Shown piece after piece: positions 43,888-56,500 of a stretch of 64,000 nt of DNA. The notes below the pieces were generated by a model. The model had not been told where the DNA came from. It worked only from the letters and a program-made list of their open reading frames with translations, and searched no databases. Made by a program: the position numbers and the translations under genes. How positions within the stretch are numbered: position 1 is the stretch's first letter; each line of letters starts with the position of its first letter. This DNA is from Amyelois transitella (Eukaryota; Arthropoda; Insecta; Lepidoptera; Pyralidae), in NCBI RefSeq assembly GCF_032362555.1, contig NC_083515.1, forward strand, positions 2,019,001 through 2,083,000, read 5' to 3'.

Positions 43888-44151
43888 TGGTTTATAAATA
43901 TGGTCGTTGATTGCAGTGTTTGCTCTTACGGTGTAGGCTTTCGAATTTATTAGCGCCTTTCGAAATCATCGAACGTATTTTCCAAAGGATTAATTGCTTT
44001 TTGTTCTTCCTAAAGCTTTTATTTAATTTATATCTGATAATCACCCTTTTCCACATCATTCTTAATTTTGTCAGCAGGTTTTAGTTTTGCTAGTTTTAAT
44101 GCCAATTCCATTTATTCCAATTTTTGCTTCTTGTGAGAATCCCTCGATCCC

Positions 44152-44430
44152 TTTTCGGAACATTGTCGAAAACGTTTCTCGAAAAGTCCTTAAAAATGCA
44201 GTACGCAGGCGCACGCCGGCCCTCGTACCACGTTTCGGTCTTCACAGTCGGACGGAGCGATACAGCCGAACAATAAAGCTGTGTGGGTTGAAAACATGGC
44301 CGTTCTATGGTACGGGGTCTCCCAACTCCCCAACCACGTTACTGACGTCTCTCGAACGTTCTCGCCTCGTCGAGAAGCATCGAGTTCGTGCCACTTGTAT
44401 AAATACGATTCGGGGCCAGCGTCGACTGCA
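44152..44430 (+). promoter_or_regulatory. Samui: heat-shock promoter of Samui exon 1c
   Basis: Heat-shock elements at 44158-44170 (GAAcaTTgtcGAA) and 44176-44183 (TTCtcGAA), and a second cluster at 44354-44361 (GAAcgTTC). A TATA box TATAAATA lies at 44398-44405, and an initiator-like CAGT with A at 44430, 32 bases from the TATA start. No ATG occurs between 44430 and the start codon at 44538. This is the classic layout of an HSF-driven gene. Confidence 0.75.
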
Positions 44431-44537
44431 GTATACGAACAGAATCGGTGAAAAGAGTTACTCCTTGCGAGTTATCAGTATTACAGCGTGCTATTGTAGT
44501 GAAGTGTTTACCTGTGATACGATCCAGTTATATTATT

Positions 44538-47500
44538 ATGGAATCTCCAGTAGTTGTTGAAAAACCACCCGAGTATCATGGAAAGGGAGCGAGGGATAAT
44601 GAAGTGAGTAATTTTAATTAATGAAATGTGTTAATTTAAATTCTTAAATCATAATTTAAAAAAAAAACTATCATAAATAAAAGTTTAATTGATTGATTGT
44701 TACTTTACAATCAATTTTAATAGTTTTCATTTACCACAAATAAATAAAGCAAATTTAATCTAAAGTTTATAAAGAAATAAACAGATGCGAAATTAGTTTC
44801 AATTTGAATTATAATATTTTTTTTTTATATTTGTATAAAAATTTTTTAATCCATACTTGTTCATATAAAGTGATTTAAGTCAATGTTAAGAATTAAAGTC
44901 CATTTATATATACAGATTATACTTAATTTCGTAATAATCAAAATTTTATTCACTCATAAATTAAAAGATACCTATAGTACCTTTTAAAAATTTCTGATAA
45001 TAAGAATTTAACTTTCAACTTTCTTTTGTTAAGTAATGTTTATCCTTGTAAGACAAAAAATTTGCATACTGTATCTTTAACTGTACGATGAGTTAATGTT
45101 TATCGCATTTAGCAAAGCGGAATGACCCGTTCTGTAAATATTATACCTTCTTGGCCGTTGGAACATTGCCAAAAATGGTCCACCACTAGAGTCCAAATTT
45201 CAAGACTTAGTCATTGAATATGTTTTTTAAAATAAGTATTCTAAATTTGATTACATAGTTTCTTAGTGTGACAATGCTAAATTACAACTATCGTTAAGAA
45301 AATATCCCAATATTTTTTATAAGTATTTTTTGGTAATTAATTTATGTACACCACTCACGTTCCATTAGCTTTGAGTTCCAAAAAAATCCAGATCTTATGG
45401 TATCATGCAAATTAATTATTAAATTATTCTTTTCATAAGTGCTGAATGATCTAGAAATTTTACTTGCATTTCATCAGGTCGTTCTTATTAATTTATAAAT
45501 TTTATCGGGGTAGCTTATATGGTTTATTACGCCTTTGTTCCGCCTAATTATGTCAAGTGTTCCTGCGTAGAAGTGTATCACTTTTAAAATATGGAAACTT
45601 TGGTAGTAATGAACACATTTCTGGCTAGCTTCCAATAGCCGAAAGGCAATTATATCCAAGATGTGTAATTCTTAATTTGCTAAAAAGCAAAATTGAGTGT
45701 GATTAACTGTTTGAATGGCCCGTAAATACGTCGTACCAAGTAATTTTTATCTTTTCAAAGTACTTACGCCATAAATAAATGCCGTTATATCAGCAAAAAA
45801 AAAAAATTAAAATATGTTAAAATATTATAATAAAATATATTTTGTTACGAAATTTAAATAATAATAAAAGCACGGGCTGGCTGTCACAACAAATGACGTC
45901 ACACACGTTTGCGGTATTAGTCAGCCGACGACCTGGCGGCGGTGGGCCGCGCAGCTGTTAATGTAACGCCTTTTATAGAGCTCGGTGAAATATACGAAAC
46001 AAAGATTGGAAACCAAAAACAAAATAGTGGACAAAGTGCCAATTTGAACAAATATCACAATTTATAGTGTCGAAATAATCATAAGTAAATAATAATGAAA
46101 TATATGTTTACTTGATAATACAAAATTATGAAGAAAGATCAATTGTGAACTAATTTAATTTAATATCAGAATTTATAGTTTCGCAAAATACGTGACAAAT
46201 CTTATGAAATTATGGGTTTACTTGATTGCAAATTACAAAATTATTTATGTTTAAGTAAACATATGTGTCGCGAACAGTACAATTTAGTTTTAAAACAACT
46301 ATATTTGATTCATTTCCAACACTGATTTATTCTAATGTTATATAGTTAATCAGGGTTCTGGCGTCTATAATTGTATCTGCAAACTTCTTTCATGTTTAAA
46401 ATTCTTGTGATTATCTTTAATTTTAATAATATCTCTGGATTGGAGGCTTCCTTGTTCTAAAAATAGTTATTTTTCGATTGATGCAGCAATATATTTCTGT
46501 AACTGATATCTAATCAAAGCTCGCTTCCTACTGCCGAATGCATTCTGATCTAAATGCGGTTCGCCTCTCATCCTCTTAATATCATGCTCGTAATCCCTCT
46601 TTTAGTATCGGTCATTCACATTGCAATTTAAAGCCTCAAGTGTGTTGTGTCTGAACTTATTTTTGAGTTAGGCATTTCAAAGACTTGGTACGTTTGGCGT
46701 AAGTTAAATATTTGGGCAGATTTATTTTTGGTGAAGGGTTGCGCAATTGGCTGGCTCTTACGTAAATCAAAGTTTGTATTATAACGACAACAATAATCGG
46801 ACACGTGAGCGTTTTTGCGAGGCAAGTTCACGGTCGGCTGCTAATGGCTGAGGCTTCGCAAATCATCACGACATGTAAATATTTACCTTAGTATAACCAA
46901 CTTGATGCTGATCTCATCCATGTTTTTGTAAGACATTAAAATCTAAGAGACGATAAGACGTTAACACAGTCGCAGATTCAGAACGCCTACCAGATGCAAA
47001 TATGGTCGAATGTTCCAATCGAGACTCTAGCTTGATAAGATGGCGATTTCCGGATATTCTACGCTTAATCCTGTTATGGTAAAGTCGTGGGATACTAAAT
47101 GACTCAAGTAGTAAGATTATATGGGTCATCGTTGGTTCATTTGCCATATCGGTAGTTATCAGAACAAGTCTGAGTTAATGAGTTAGGTATTTGCAATACA
47201 AAAACGTATCGTGCATTCATTTTTCGTTTGGAATTGCTAATGTCTGTACCGTTAATATTCAGTCAATCATTCAATTTGAATGATGATGCTTAGTTCCTGG
47301 CTTTAGGTCAATGAACTTGTCGTTACGTCAGCCGGTATTATAATTCGGTTGTGTTTTGCATTCAAATTGAACATTGATATTTTCTACGATATGTTTTCAC
47401 TAAGTACCTTTAATATCTTTTTAAATTTCAACACGTATTATATTGTTTAGGTTAGGATACTTCTTTCAGGGATTAACGATTATTCGTGTTTATATAATAA

Positions 47501-50500
47501 TTACATTGCTTAGTTTTAGTTTTTCCTTCTCTTAATACAATTCTGCTACAAGTTTATTTATTTATGTTTGAAAAACATCAATATTTGGTTTTCTCAACCA
47601 GTGCATTTTTGTACTGTCCGTTTGGTCACGAACTTGTTCACGTGCCATACTAACATTGCCGTCTCCTAATCGTCCTCTCTCGTTGCAAATGACGCAACGC
47701 CGCTTTTTGTACGGCTGCCCACTCGGTGATGTCATCGCAGTCATCGAACAGGTTTTGAGCGCGACAAACTAAAGAGTTTTCTTTTTTTTTCCTCATCGAC
47801 TACATCTCCATCACGATCTTGAATTTTATTATGTGTATGCGCAAATGCGCCTTCATCTATTGGCATTACGTCCTGCTGCAGAAAATTCTTAATTTCTATA
47901 AAATATTATAATACTTGTATTATTTTAGGGGTAATGGTTATTTTTTTTCATTTGCGATTATCTGAAGATTCATAATTATTTGGTGATACTTTTGAATAGA
48001 ATAATCAGACATCTACATGATAACATTTGCTGTAACTGTTGCATTTTTGCCATAACACATAATTATTCAATGGTTAACTGGAAGAGATCCCTAAATGGGA
48101 TTATTCCACCTTTGATATTTTGTCTTCCAAATTTACTGTATCTTTGTGTTCTTTCGTATGTACGATAATGCGTTAAGATATTACAAACGAACAAAACGTA
48201 GTGTGGCACAGAAACATACAAAAGAACTAAGCAAAACAAATATGCCCATATTTATGATAACCCAAATGCCATTCTGGTCGAACGAATGCTTAATTTGAAT
48301 ATTGTTTGTTTCGCTGAAATTGCAAAATCTACCGCCCACTCAGCTCCAGAAAAGATATTCCTTCCACGAACAACGCAATATAGGTACCTCATTACTACTG
48401 TGTGGGCGTCAATATTCATTATTAATACAGATTTGCATTCAAGCGTCGCATGTTCAAATTGCAATTTGTTGATCATTAATTGTTGGATATTGATTTGAGT
48501 GCAGCTGTGATTTGAATTTTAATAACAATCAAGTGTCCATTCATAACTGTGTACTTAGTTCCAATTGAATGTTGAAACTATGTCTGAAACTGAGTTAGTC
48601 TCATAAGATTTTGTTGTATGAAATAAGCTATTACTCTTTATTTATTTTTTCACCTACTTAAATCAAGGAGGAGGTTCTCAATTCCACAGTTTTTTTAATG
48701 TATTAATATCAGAGTCCCGCCATCGAGTCACGAAAGTCGCGACAGTAAGGCCGTCTCGGCCGGCCTTGCCTTATTTGGTAGTCTCTTCGTCGCAACAGAA
48801 GTTCACTAGGTACCTATAACACCTGCTGTTTGTATCTGTAATGTACTTACTCCACGAGAAATAGTGTTAAGCTTCCTGTATAACGAATGCCGTTTGGTTT
48901 TTTATGAACGTTGAGTTGACACAACTTGGCGTCAAGTAATCGATTCCTTGTCATTGTGCCTACCTACGTTTACCTGATATATTTTTGTGGTCTGATGTTT
49001 CCTCAATATTTGTTAAAAGAGTCTTCTTTTCATTTTGCAACCAGGATCTCGCCAGTGATTGTCTTTTTGTCATGTGATCACTAATTTTACTGAGATTTCC
49101 CAATAATTTTCTTTTGAAGAAAGGAAGGAAGATTTATAAGAAATATTTAGGGTGCCACCATCTTCCAAGTGTGAACCTCATAGGTGGTTTGGATTGAAAT
49201 CCTAATTTCATCTTCTTTGGAAGTCAGAAGTGTACACATACGATAGATTAAGTACCTTTGTCGAGATATGAGTACATACATATCATCAAGTCTGTATCCC
49301 TTGCGGGGTAGACAGACCCAACTGTCTCGAAAAGATTTATAGGTCACGTTCAGCTGTTTGGCTTAATGATAGAATTGAGATTCAAATAGTGACAGATTGC
49401 TAGCCCATCGCCTAAAATAAGAATCCTAAGTTCATAATATAAATACCCGTTAACCCTTCTTTGCATGATGATGGAAATTTCAATCATAACATTTAGTGAA
49501 GAAAAAAAGGTACTCAAAAACTGTAAACTTTAAATTTGTTGTTGCTGGCAACTTTATAAATGACTATTGCGTACAACAAAACTCCTAGTACCAGTCTACT
49601 AGAAGAATAATTACAATAAAAAAAAGAAAGGTCACTTCGGTGTAAATTTCCCAAATGTAAAGGCTATTCCACAATTTCGTGTAATCAATGTGGAGTTGAT
49701 TTGTGCTTGAATAATAATAATAATTGTTTTTTAAATTATCATTTAGAATTAAGGAGAATAAGTAAACAATATCTTTTGACTTATTTAGTACTAAGCTATA
49801 TATGTAACAATGCATAATGATGTAAATTTTCATCACTGTTTTTTAAATAATTCAAATTCTTATTTATACTAGGATTTTTTTAAATATTTTTCCTTTAATC
49901 TAGAGCATTAATTACATCAACCTGATTTATTTTAAAAAAATTGGAAAAATCATGCAATGAAGGGTTAAATATTAAACACATCGTCTAAAATAAACGTTTT
50001 TGTCAACAGCGCGTGTTCCCATTCGACGAGGAGGACGGGTCCGGCGCGTGGAGCGAGCTAGCGGCGCGGCACCCCGACATCGCGGCGCGGCTGCGACAGC
50101 GGCCCGCGGCCTGGGCCAGGAAGCGGCGGCCGTCCAGCCAGGACCACACTGACGGTAACTTGTCTCACCATTGTCATTGTTGTCGCCAGAATCATCGTCT
50201 GTCTCGATTATTGTTCAAATAACGTTTTTGTCGTCATAATTATGTTGAAATCGAAAGCGATAAATTGATTAATTACCAATCTGTTAAAGATATGACACGA
50301 TTTGAAATCCAGTCTTGTGCACTCTTTGAATATTTCTTACAGTCAAATAGTACACAAATACTGAATTTCGTTTTCTCCTTTGCAGGTTTTATAAAAAAAC
50401 GCATTACGTTATTTCCAGATTTTGGAGACGAATTCGGTGGCTTCGACAGATTTCCCTTCGACGACATCCCGCCGGAGTTCAGGGAACATTTCCCGTCACG

Positions 50501-52097
50501 TTGGAACCGACGGTTTGCTCCCCGTGACGAACCAGACGCGCAGACACATCCCCAGCAGCCACAACAGCAGCAGCCACCACCACAGCAACAGCAGCCGTCC
50601 ACACAGCAACAAACTACCTCCACACAAACAGAACAGAACGCTGGTCCCGCGCACGACCACACATATTTACCACAATACGGACTCAGGAACACAGTAGATC
50701 TAGGACAAAAAAGCCCCGCGGACCCCAGCTTGGTTGATGCTGAGGAGCGAAGCCAGCGGTCTATGTCAGCGCCGCCCGACCACCGGGCGAACCAGACTCC
50801 CAGCAAAATGAGCGACCAGAACCACCACGAACAGCCACACACCGAGTCGTCCAATGTCAGACACATACCCATATTTGTGGAGGGCAGGGACGAGCCCGTG
50901 ATCAACAAGAATGTCGACCACGGCGAGCCCAAGCAGGCGTACGCGCCGCCGCCGCAGCCGCACGTGGATCGAGAGCAGTACTTCGCGGACGACGGCGCGG
51001 CCGGTTTCCACGCGCCGACAAACTTCTCCAGAGCTTTTGGAACTCCTTTCAACACCTTCAGACAAGGCCCGCCGCAACCGTACGCCCAGCAGAAAGTGTA
51101 TCCGCAAACTGCTTACTCCAACACCTCCCCGCGGAGATCTCAGTCGCCGAAACCTCACTTCCCTGAAAAGAAATTTGGAAACGTGCCGCCCATGCATCAT
51201 GAATTCTTTAAACCGGCGCAGAAGAGTCAGCCGCCGCCGCAGCAGCGTGCGCCTCAACAGCAACCACCACCTCAACCGGAGCCTCCACAGCAACACAAGC
51301 AGCCGACCCCGCCGCGGCAGGAACCGCAGCCGCAGCAAGAACAGGCCCCTCCGCAACCCAAACCCCAGCCGGCCAACGATCCCATCTGCCAGATCCTCAG
51401 CATCCAGACTGACGTTCTGAACCTAATGACGGAGGTCGAGAACTTTACCGGTACTAAAAAAGACAAAAAATACATTTTCTTAGATGAGATGCTGACGAGG
51501 AATCTCATTAAATTAGATAATATTGAAACTGACGGCAAGGAGAACATCAGGCAGGCAAGGAAGGAGGCGATCAGGTGTATACAGAAATGTATTGCGGTGC
51601 TTGAAGCGAAGGCGGATAACAAGAATCTGAGCACTCCTCAGCCGCAGGAACAGCCGCAAGAGGCGCCTCTGGACGTGGAAATGAAGGAGAATTCTGAAGC
51701 GCCAAAAGAGAACGCGGTAGCTGTCACTGAGAACGGCGAAGTTGAAATGAAGGAGGCCACCAAAGAGGAAGAGAAGAGTGAACAGCAGCCGGAGCAGCAG
51801 AATGGTCAGCCCAAAGCGGAGGAGCAATCTGAGCCCGCGCCCGATAACAAGGAAAACGAGCAGACACAGACAGTGGACACGCGACCAGAGGAAAACCAGG
51901 CCCCGGAGGAACCTAAAGCTGAAAAGAAAAAGGACGACCCAAAGAAACCCAAAGCCAAAAACGCGAAGAAACGCGACAAGAGCAAAGACAACAAGCCCGA
52001 AGTTAACAATAAGCAAGCCGAAGTGATGCAAGTGGACGACAAAGGCGACAAGTCGGAGTCACAGACTATGGAAGTGGACAGTGCTGCTAGTCAATAA
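44538..52097 (+). CDS. Samui: BAG domain-containing protein Samui (starvin/BAG3-like co-chaperone)
   Basis: Exons 44538-44603 (22 codons, start [17 protein letters not shown]), 50010-50154 and 50386-52097, phases 0 and 1; 640 codons plus stop. Exon 2 begins [20 protein letters not shown]. Exon 3 contains [19 protein letters not shown], a Q/P-rich stretch, an IPV-like motif ([10 protein letters not shown], about residue 229; such motifs bind small heat-shock proteins in BAG3), a second Q/P-rich stretch, and the BAG domain at about residues 403-480 ([20 protein letters not shown] ... [18 protein letters not shown]). The tail is acidic and lysine-rich ([16 protein letters not shown]). BAG domains bind the Hsp70 ATPase domain and release nucleotide; the fly relative starvin acts in chaperone-assisted autophagy in muscle. 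Silkworm Samui was described as a cold-responsive gene of diapause eggs. Two more candidate first exons (28120, 38898) join the same acceptor. A second acceptor at 50418 would shorten exon 3 by 11 residues in frame. Confidence 0.92.
44604..45880. other. Samui intron, nothing recognised
   Basis: Very AT-rich; no exons or repeat edges seen. Confidence 0.5.
45894..46000 (+). promoter_or_regulatory. CRE-containing promoter-like block
   Basis: Perfect TGACGTCA at 45894-45901, a GC-rich stretch (ACCTGGCGGCGGTGGGCCGC), and TTTATAGA near 45971, in otherwise AT-rich intron. Looks like a further promoter, but no convincing exon with a donor follows. Confidence 0.35.
46080..49269. other. Samui intron, no gene seen
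   Basis: Low-complexity AT-rich DNA. A GC-rich palindrome-like block (GGCCGTCTCGGCCGGCC) lies near 48750. No exon or complete repeat was recognised. Confidence 0.4.
49270..49440 (-). mobile_element. family A short retroposon, 3' part
   Basis: Tail ACATACATATCATCAAGTC at left; ends after AAAATAAGAATCCTAAG; head missing. Confidence 0.7.
49441..50009. other. Samui intron end
   Basis: AT-rich; ends with the TTTTTGTCAACAG acceptor of exon 2. Confidence 0.5.
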
Positions 52098-52137
52098 ATT
52101 AAGGCGACTCTTAGTGAATATTTGTAGATACAGTTGC

Positions 52138-52143
52138 AATAAA
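52138..52143 (+). terminator. poly(A) signal of Samui
   Basis: AATAAA about 40 bases past the stop codon; a second AATAAA is at about 52366, so two 3' ends are possible. Confidence 0.6.
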
Positions 52144-52379
52144 ACGCACGGGGCCTAAACTTTCTTCCTCTTTTGTGTCGTTCGTTGCATAACATATGGT
52201 GTTAACTATACATACTATAGTGTTTACGTTTGTACAGCTACGTGATTAATGTTAAAGTATGATGTGTAAAGCGATTTGTTGTCTAGGATTTTTAATAGAA
52301 TTGTTAAGATCCTAATTATATTTAATTAATTTATTGTTTATCGACTTGAAACACACAATTTTCTCAATAAATGATGGAT

Positions 52380-53310
52380 CCACAGCTTGCGTTTTTTATT
52401 TTTATTATAATTTACTACAGGAAATGATACAAAATATAAATTACAAATAATTTATTTTATGATTTTATAAATACATAGGTCTACAATATACTTACATATT
52501 CAGTTTCAGAATATATTTCAAATATAATATTTAAAAAAAAAACTGATTATTATGTTTAAAGTATGAAAGTTTATACGATCTTGCCAAGCTACCTATCACA
52601 GTGATAAGCTTATATCTAATTCACATAATATACACAATTATCTATTCTAACTTTATTAGTGCTCAAAGGCATAACGAAAAACCTTAAAAAAATTAAAAAT
52701 CTAAATCATATCTATTCAGTCGTAAAAGGAATTAAAAAGCCCTTATAATATTTACGAATTTTGTGGTTTGACTACTTTGTTTGTTAATTTATGCTGTTTG
52801 GTTGACCGAGCGAAGCGAGTGAGATGGTAAGGTTTACCAATCAATTAGTAAGCAAGTAATTATGAGTGTTTGTAACCTATCGATATAGAGCGGTAACTAT
52901 CGACCTATAAACCTTTGGTCTGATTTTGATGAAATTTAAAATGTATGTAGGATCTGTCAATAGAATCGTTTTAGTTTGTAGGGCATCAAAATCGGCCAAG
53001 TAGTTGTGAGATATGTATTCACAATTTCGTAAAAACAATTCTGTGTGAGGTCTTAGTTCGCGGCGACCTACTAGTTTCACTAGTACTAGATAGACTATTA
53101 CAAATTTATACACAAAGACTTTACTAAAACGAGACATTGTTTGTATATGCGCTCATCAATCTTTTTAAATCTTCATAAAAAATCTATTTCGGTGCCCCAA
53201 ATTCGCGTACAAACCTATGTATTTACATATGTAACCTTTGCACAGTACGAAATTTACGATTCCTACAAAGCAAAATTCTTTCCCTTAGGCCACTTTCGAA
53301 ACTCAATAAC
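52380..53310. other. intergenic between convergent Samui and VPS18
   Basis: AT-rich; 52800-53100 resembles a decayed Helitron-type repeat (GATTTTGATGAAATTTAAAA, and GTTCGCGGCGACCTACTAGT near 53063). No gene seen. Confidence 0.45.
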
Positions 53311-53552
53311 GGCCTCTGTGGCGCAGCGGTAGTACGCTTGTCTGCGACACCAGAGGGCCCGGGTTCGAATCCCGGTCAGGGAATGATGAGAATTTTTTTT
53401 TTTCTGATTGGCCTGGGTCTTGGATGTTTATCTATATACATAAGTATTTATTATTAAATATAGTATCGTTGAGTTAGTATCTCGTAACACAAGTCTACTC
53501 ACTCGTATCGTAACACGAGGCTAACTCATTCTGTATAATTTGTCCCGTATAT
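53311..53552 (+). mobile_element. family C tRNA-derived SINE
   Basis: A box TGGCGCAGCGG at 53319-53329 and B box GGTTCGAATCC at 53362-53372, then GGCCTGGGTCTTGGATG and CTGTATAATTTGTCCCGTAT. Lies just beyond the VPS18 stop codon, in antisense. Confidence 0.85.
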
Positions 53553-53558
53553 TTTATT
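53553..53558 (-). terminator. poly(A) signal of VPS18
   Basis: AATAAA on the minus strand, 26 bases past the VPS18 stop, at or in the tail of the antisense family C SINE. Confidence 0.6.
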
Positions 53559-53583
53559 GGTCACGATATCATCTAAGATTATC

Positions 53584-56500
53584 TTACTCCCATTCCTTCA
53601 TTACTTTATCCCAATCTTCATCAGATATAAACGGTTTATCTATACAGTTGATCATATACTCGCCACAATACAAGCACTCGCTAGCCACTATATCGTCTAT
53701 TTCATTCTTCAGCAGTTCCCTCAGGGGTAGACCGCTCGAAGTCCTAGTGTTGAGCTCTATGGCAGGCAACACCGAGAGGCGGGTTTGGATGTCTTGAAGC
53801 TTGTTGCGACGAGCGGGGCCTGAAGAACATACATACATACAATACATATAGTCACGTCTATATCCCTGGCGGGGAAGAGAGAGCCAGCAGTCTTGAAAAG
53901 ACTGATAGGCCACGTTCAGGTTTTTGGCTTGATGATAGAATTGAGATTCAAATTGTGACAGGTTGCTAGCCCATCGCCTAAAATAACAATCCCAAATTTG
54001 TAACCCTATCCCTTAGTCGCCTTTTACGACATCCATGGGAATGAGAAGGAGCGAGAAAAAGAAAAGGCAACAATAAAAAAAAGAATACGACATTCTTTTT
54101 TTTTTTGTATTGGTGCCTTTTTTTGGTGTCTATTTTTTATATACATATAGATATAATATACAAATATTGCTAGTTTAAACGTATAGGATTTACCTAGTAT
54201 AGGCTGTATCTCCGCCAGCAAACAGTCGCTGTGGAACTTGTGCCCGCACGGGAACAGGTAGAACGGCCGCAGCAACAAAGTGATCTCGCACAGACAGCAC
54301 TCGTCCGTCACCGACACGTGAACGCTGCGGTTGCGGAACGATTGGATTTCGGAACGCACCTGTGAATGAGAGGCAATGGTATTTATTTATTTATTTGGAA
54401 GACCAACAACCGTTTACAAAAAATAGCGTCACATATGTAAAACAAATGGTCAATTATAGGTCCTCACAGATACAAAACACTAATACAATAAAAAAAGGAA
54501 CATCAATCTCTAAACAATCAACAATAACAATTTATGAGTTATTTAATAACAGTAACAGTTCATTTGTCGGCCTCTGTGGCGCAGCGGTAATACGCTTGTC
54601 TGTGACATCGGAGGTCCCGGGTTCAAATCACGGTCAGGGTATAATGAGAAAAGAACTTTTTCTGATTGGCCTGGGTCTTGGATACTTATAGAGATAAACT
54701 CTAAAGTATTTATTATAAAATAAAATATAGTATCGTTGAGTTAGTATCTCGTAACACAAGTCTCAAAGAACTTACTTCGAGGTAAACTCAATCAGTGTAA
54801 TTTGTCCTAAAAATAATAAAAATAAAAATAAATGGTAATACAATTACTTGTAATATGTAGCCTCTGCCTACCTCTTCGGGAGTGTATGTATGATACAATG
54901 ATGGAGAAGCGAAGTATGCAGGGATAGTGTTGAGATTCAAATTTAAGAAATTAAAATTGGTGCCGGGAACCACACAGCACCAATAAAATTTTATGTATGT
55001 AATTTTAATTCAAAACTTTGTAAACTCACTAATTCCGCGGATTTCGTGGCCTCTTCCATCTCTGCTTTTAATTCTTCGATTTGATTGTTGTATTCCTGAA
55101 AATGAAGGATACAAGTTAAATTTAGGAACGGGAGGAGATACACAATTAATACGATTTAAAAATACGGCCAGAGGTCAGGTCAAGTGTAGACCTAAGACCT
55201 AAACCGTCAAACTTTCATGAGGATGCTCCGACGATGTATGTTAGAGGTTCAATTTATGCTCCAATCTTGCGCGATTCAGACTCTTCGTTGCTATTGGTTG
55301 ACAGCGTAGCGTTCTTCGCTGTGATTGGCAGTTGGTGTCGCGCGACAACTTTATACCTGCAATGACTGACAGATGGGCTCCCTGAAGTGGTCTATGGTGA
55401 CCACGTCGCTGAAGAACGGCAGCAGATCCTCGATCTTGATGAGCGGACACTCGTGGAGGAAGCTCATCGCTTCACCCAGGTCTTGGTTCTTGGTGATCAC
55501 GTGTTCCGCTGAAATAGAGACGTATGGCCTTGAGCATAAAATTTTAAATAGAAGAAGAAGAAAATATCCTTTTTTTTATATACCTTATTCTCTTTAGAAC
55601 TTTAGAGATAAAACATAAGTCTTGCCAACGTTTGTGAATAAGCCTGCTGGACGGAATATTGGTGAATATCTCTTAGTGCCACCCTAAACAACTTAAGGAA
55701 CCTATGTACTTACCAAATTTCAAATCAATAGACACAGCGGTTTGGCATATGCTTAACATACAAACATAATAATGACGTCTATTATATCCTTTACGAAGTA
55801 AACAGAGCCAACAGTCTAAAAGGTCACGTTCAGCTGTATGGCTCTATAATGGAGTTGAGATTCAAATAGTGACAGGTTGCTAGCCCAACGCCTAAAAGAA
55901 CAATCTTTCTTTGATTGACCGGCGCACGTTATGCCAACGGCATGGCATGCATACAACCAACATGAAATAGAATAGATTTACTTTAAAAATTGACTACTAG
56001 GTCACATTACTTAAACCACATTATTATTCTTACTGACGTCACATCACTTAAATCTAATGAAATCTAAATCCTGAACGAATGCAAATTGTCAATATAATAA
56101 AAAAAAATTGTGTTTAATGAATACCGCTCACCAATATGTCGCCACAACGATCGTTGCAGCTGGATGTCTTCGGGCTGGTCTGCCACCGACTTGGCGAGCG
56201 GCAGCGACACTTGAAGAGCCAGCTCCACCGCAGCCTGCCACAGTGACAGCAGAGCTGACAGTTTTACGCAGGCTTCCGTAAGGTTCTTCTCGCGACACAG
56301 TCTGAAACGATTTGCGGCCAAGTGGTTGACATGCCTCTTGTTTTTTCCAAGGTAACATAAGTTATATAATATAACTAGCCGTCCCGGCAAACGTTGTTTT
56401 GCCATATTAATATTTTTTAAGTAATTTCTAGTTAAAAAAGTTCGTTAAGGGTGGACAACCCTTATCACTAAGGGGTATGAAAGACAGCCGATTCTCAGAC

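Noticed and set aside
47562-47744. Minus-strand frame with [13 protein letters not shown], like a transposase zinc finger
   Set aside because: Only one Cys pair, no neighbouring transposase domain or ends.
50273-51055. 260-codon cysteine-rich open frame on the minus strand
   Set aside because: Shadow of Samui exon 3; the Q/P codons read as C/G-rich on the other strand.
50766-52051. Arginine/leucine-rich frames over Samui exon 3
   Set aside because: Frame shadows of the repetitive Q/P/K/E coding sequence.
53311-53385. A working tRNA gene (also at 54566 and 35925)
   Set aside because: The same head with the same non-tRNA body occurs three times, so it is a SINE.
54024-54193. Extension of VPS18 exon 9 reading through into intron 9
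   Set aside because: The frame runs into repeat DNA; a good donor at 54193 and a phase-matched exon 10 complete the RING.
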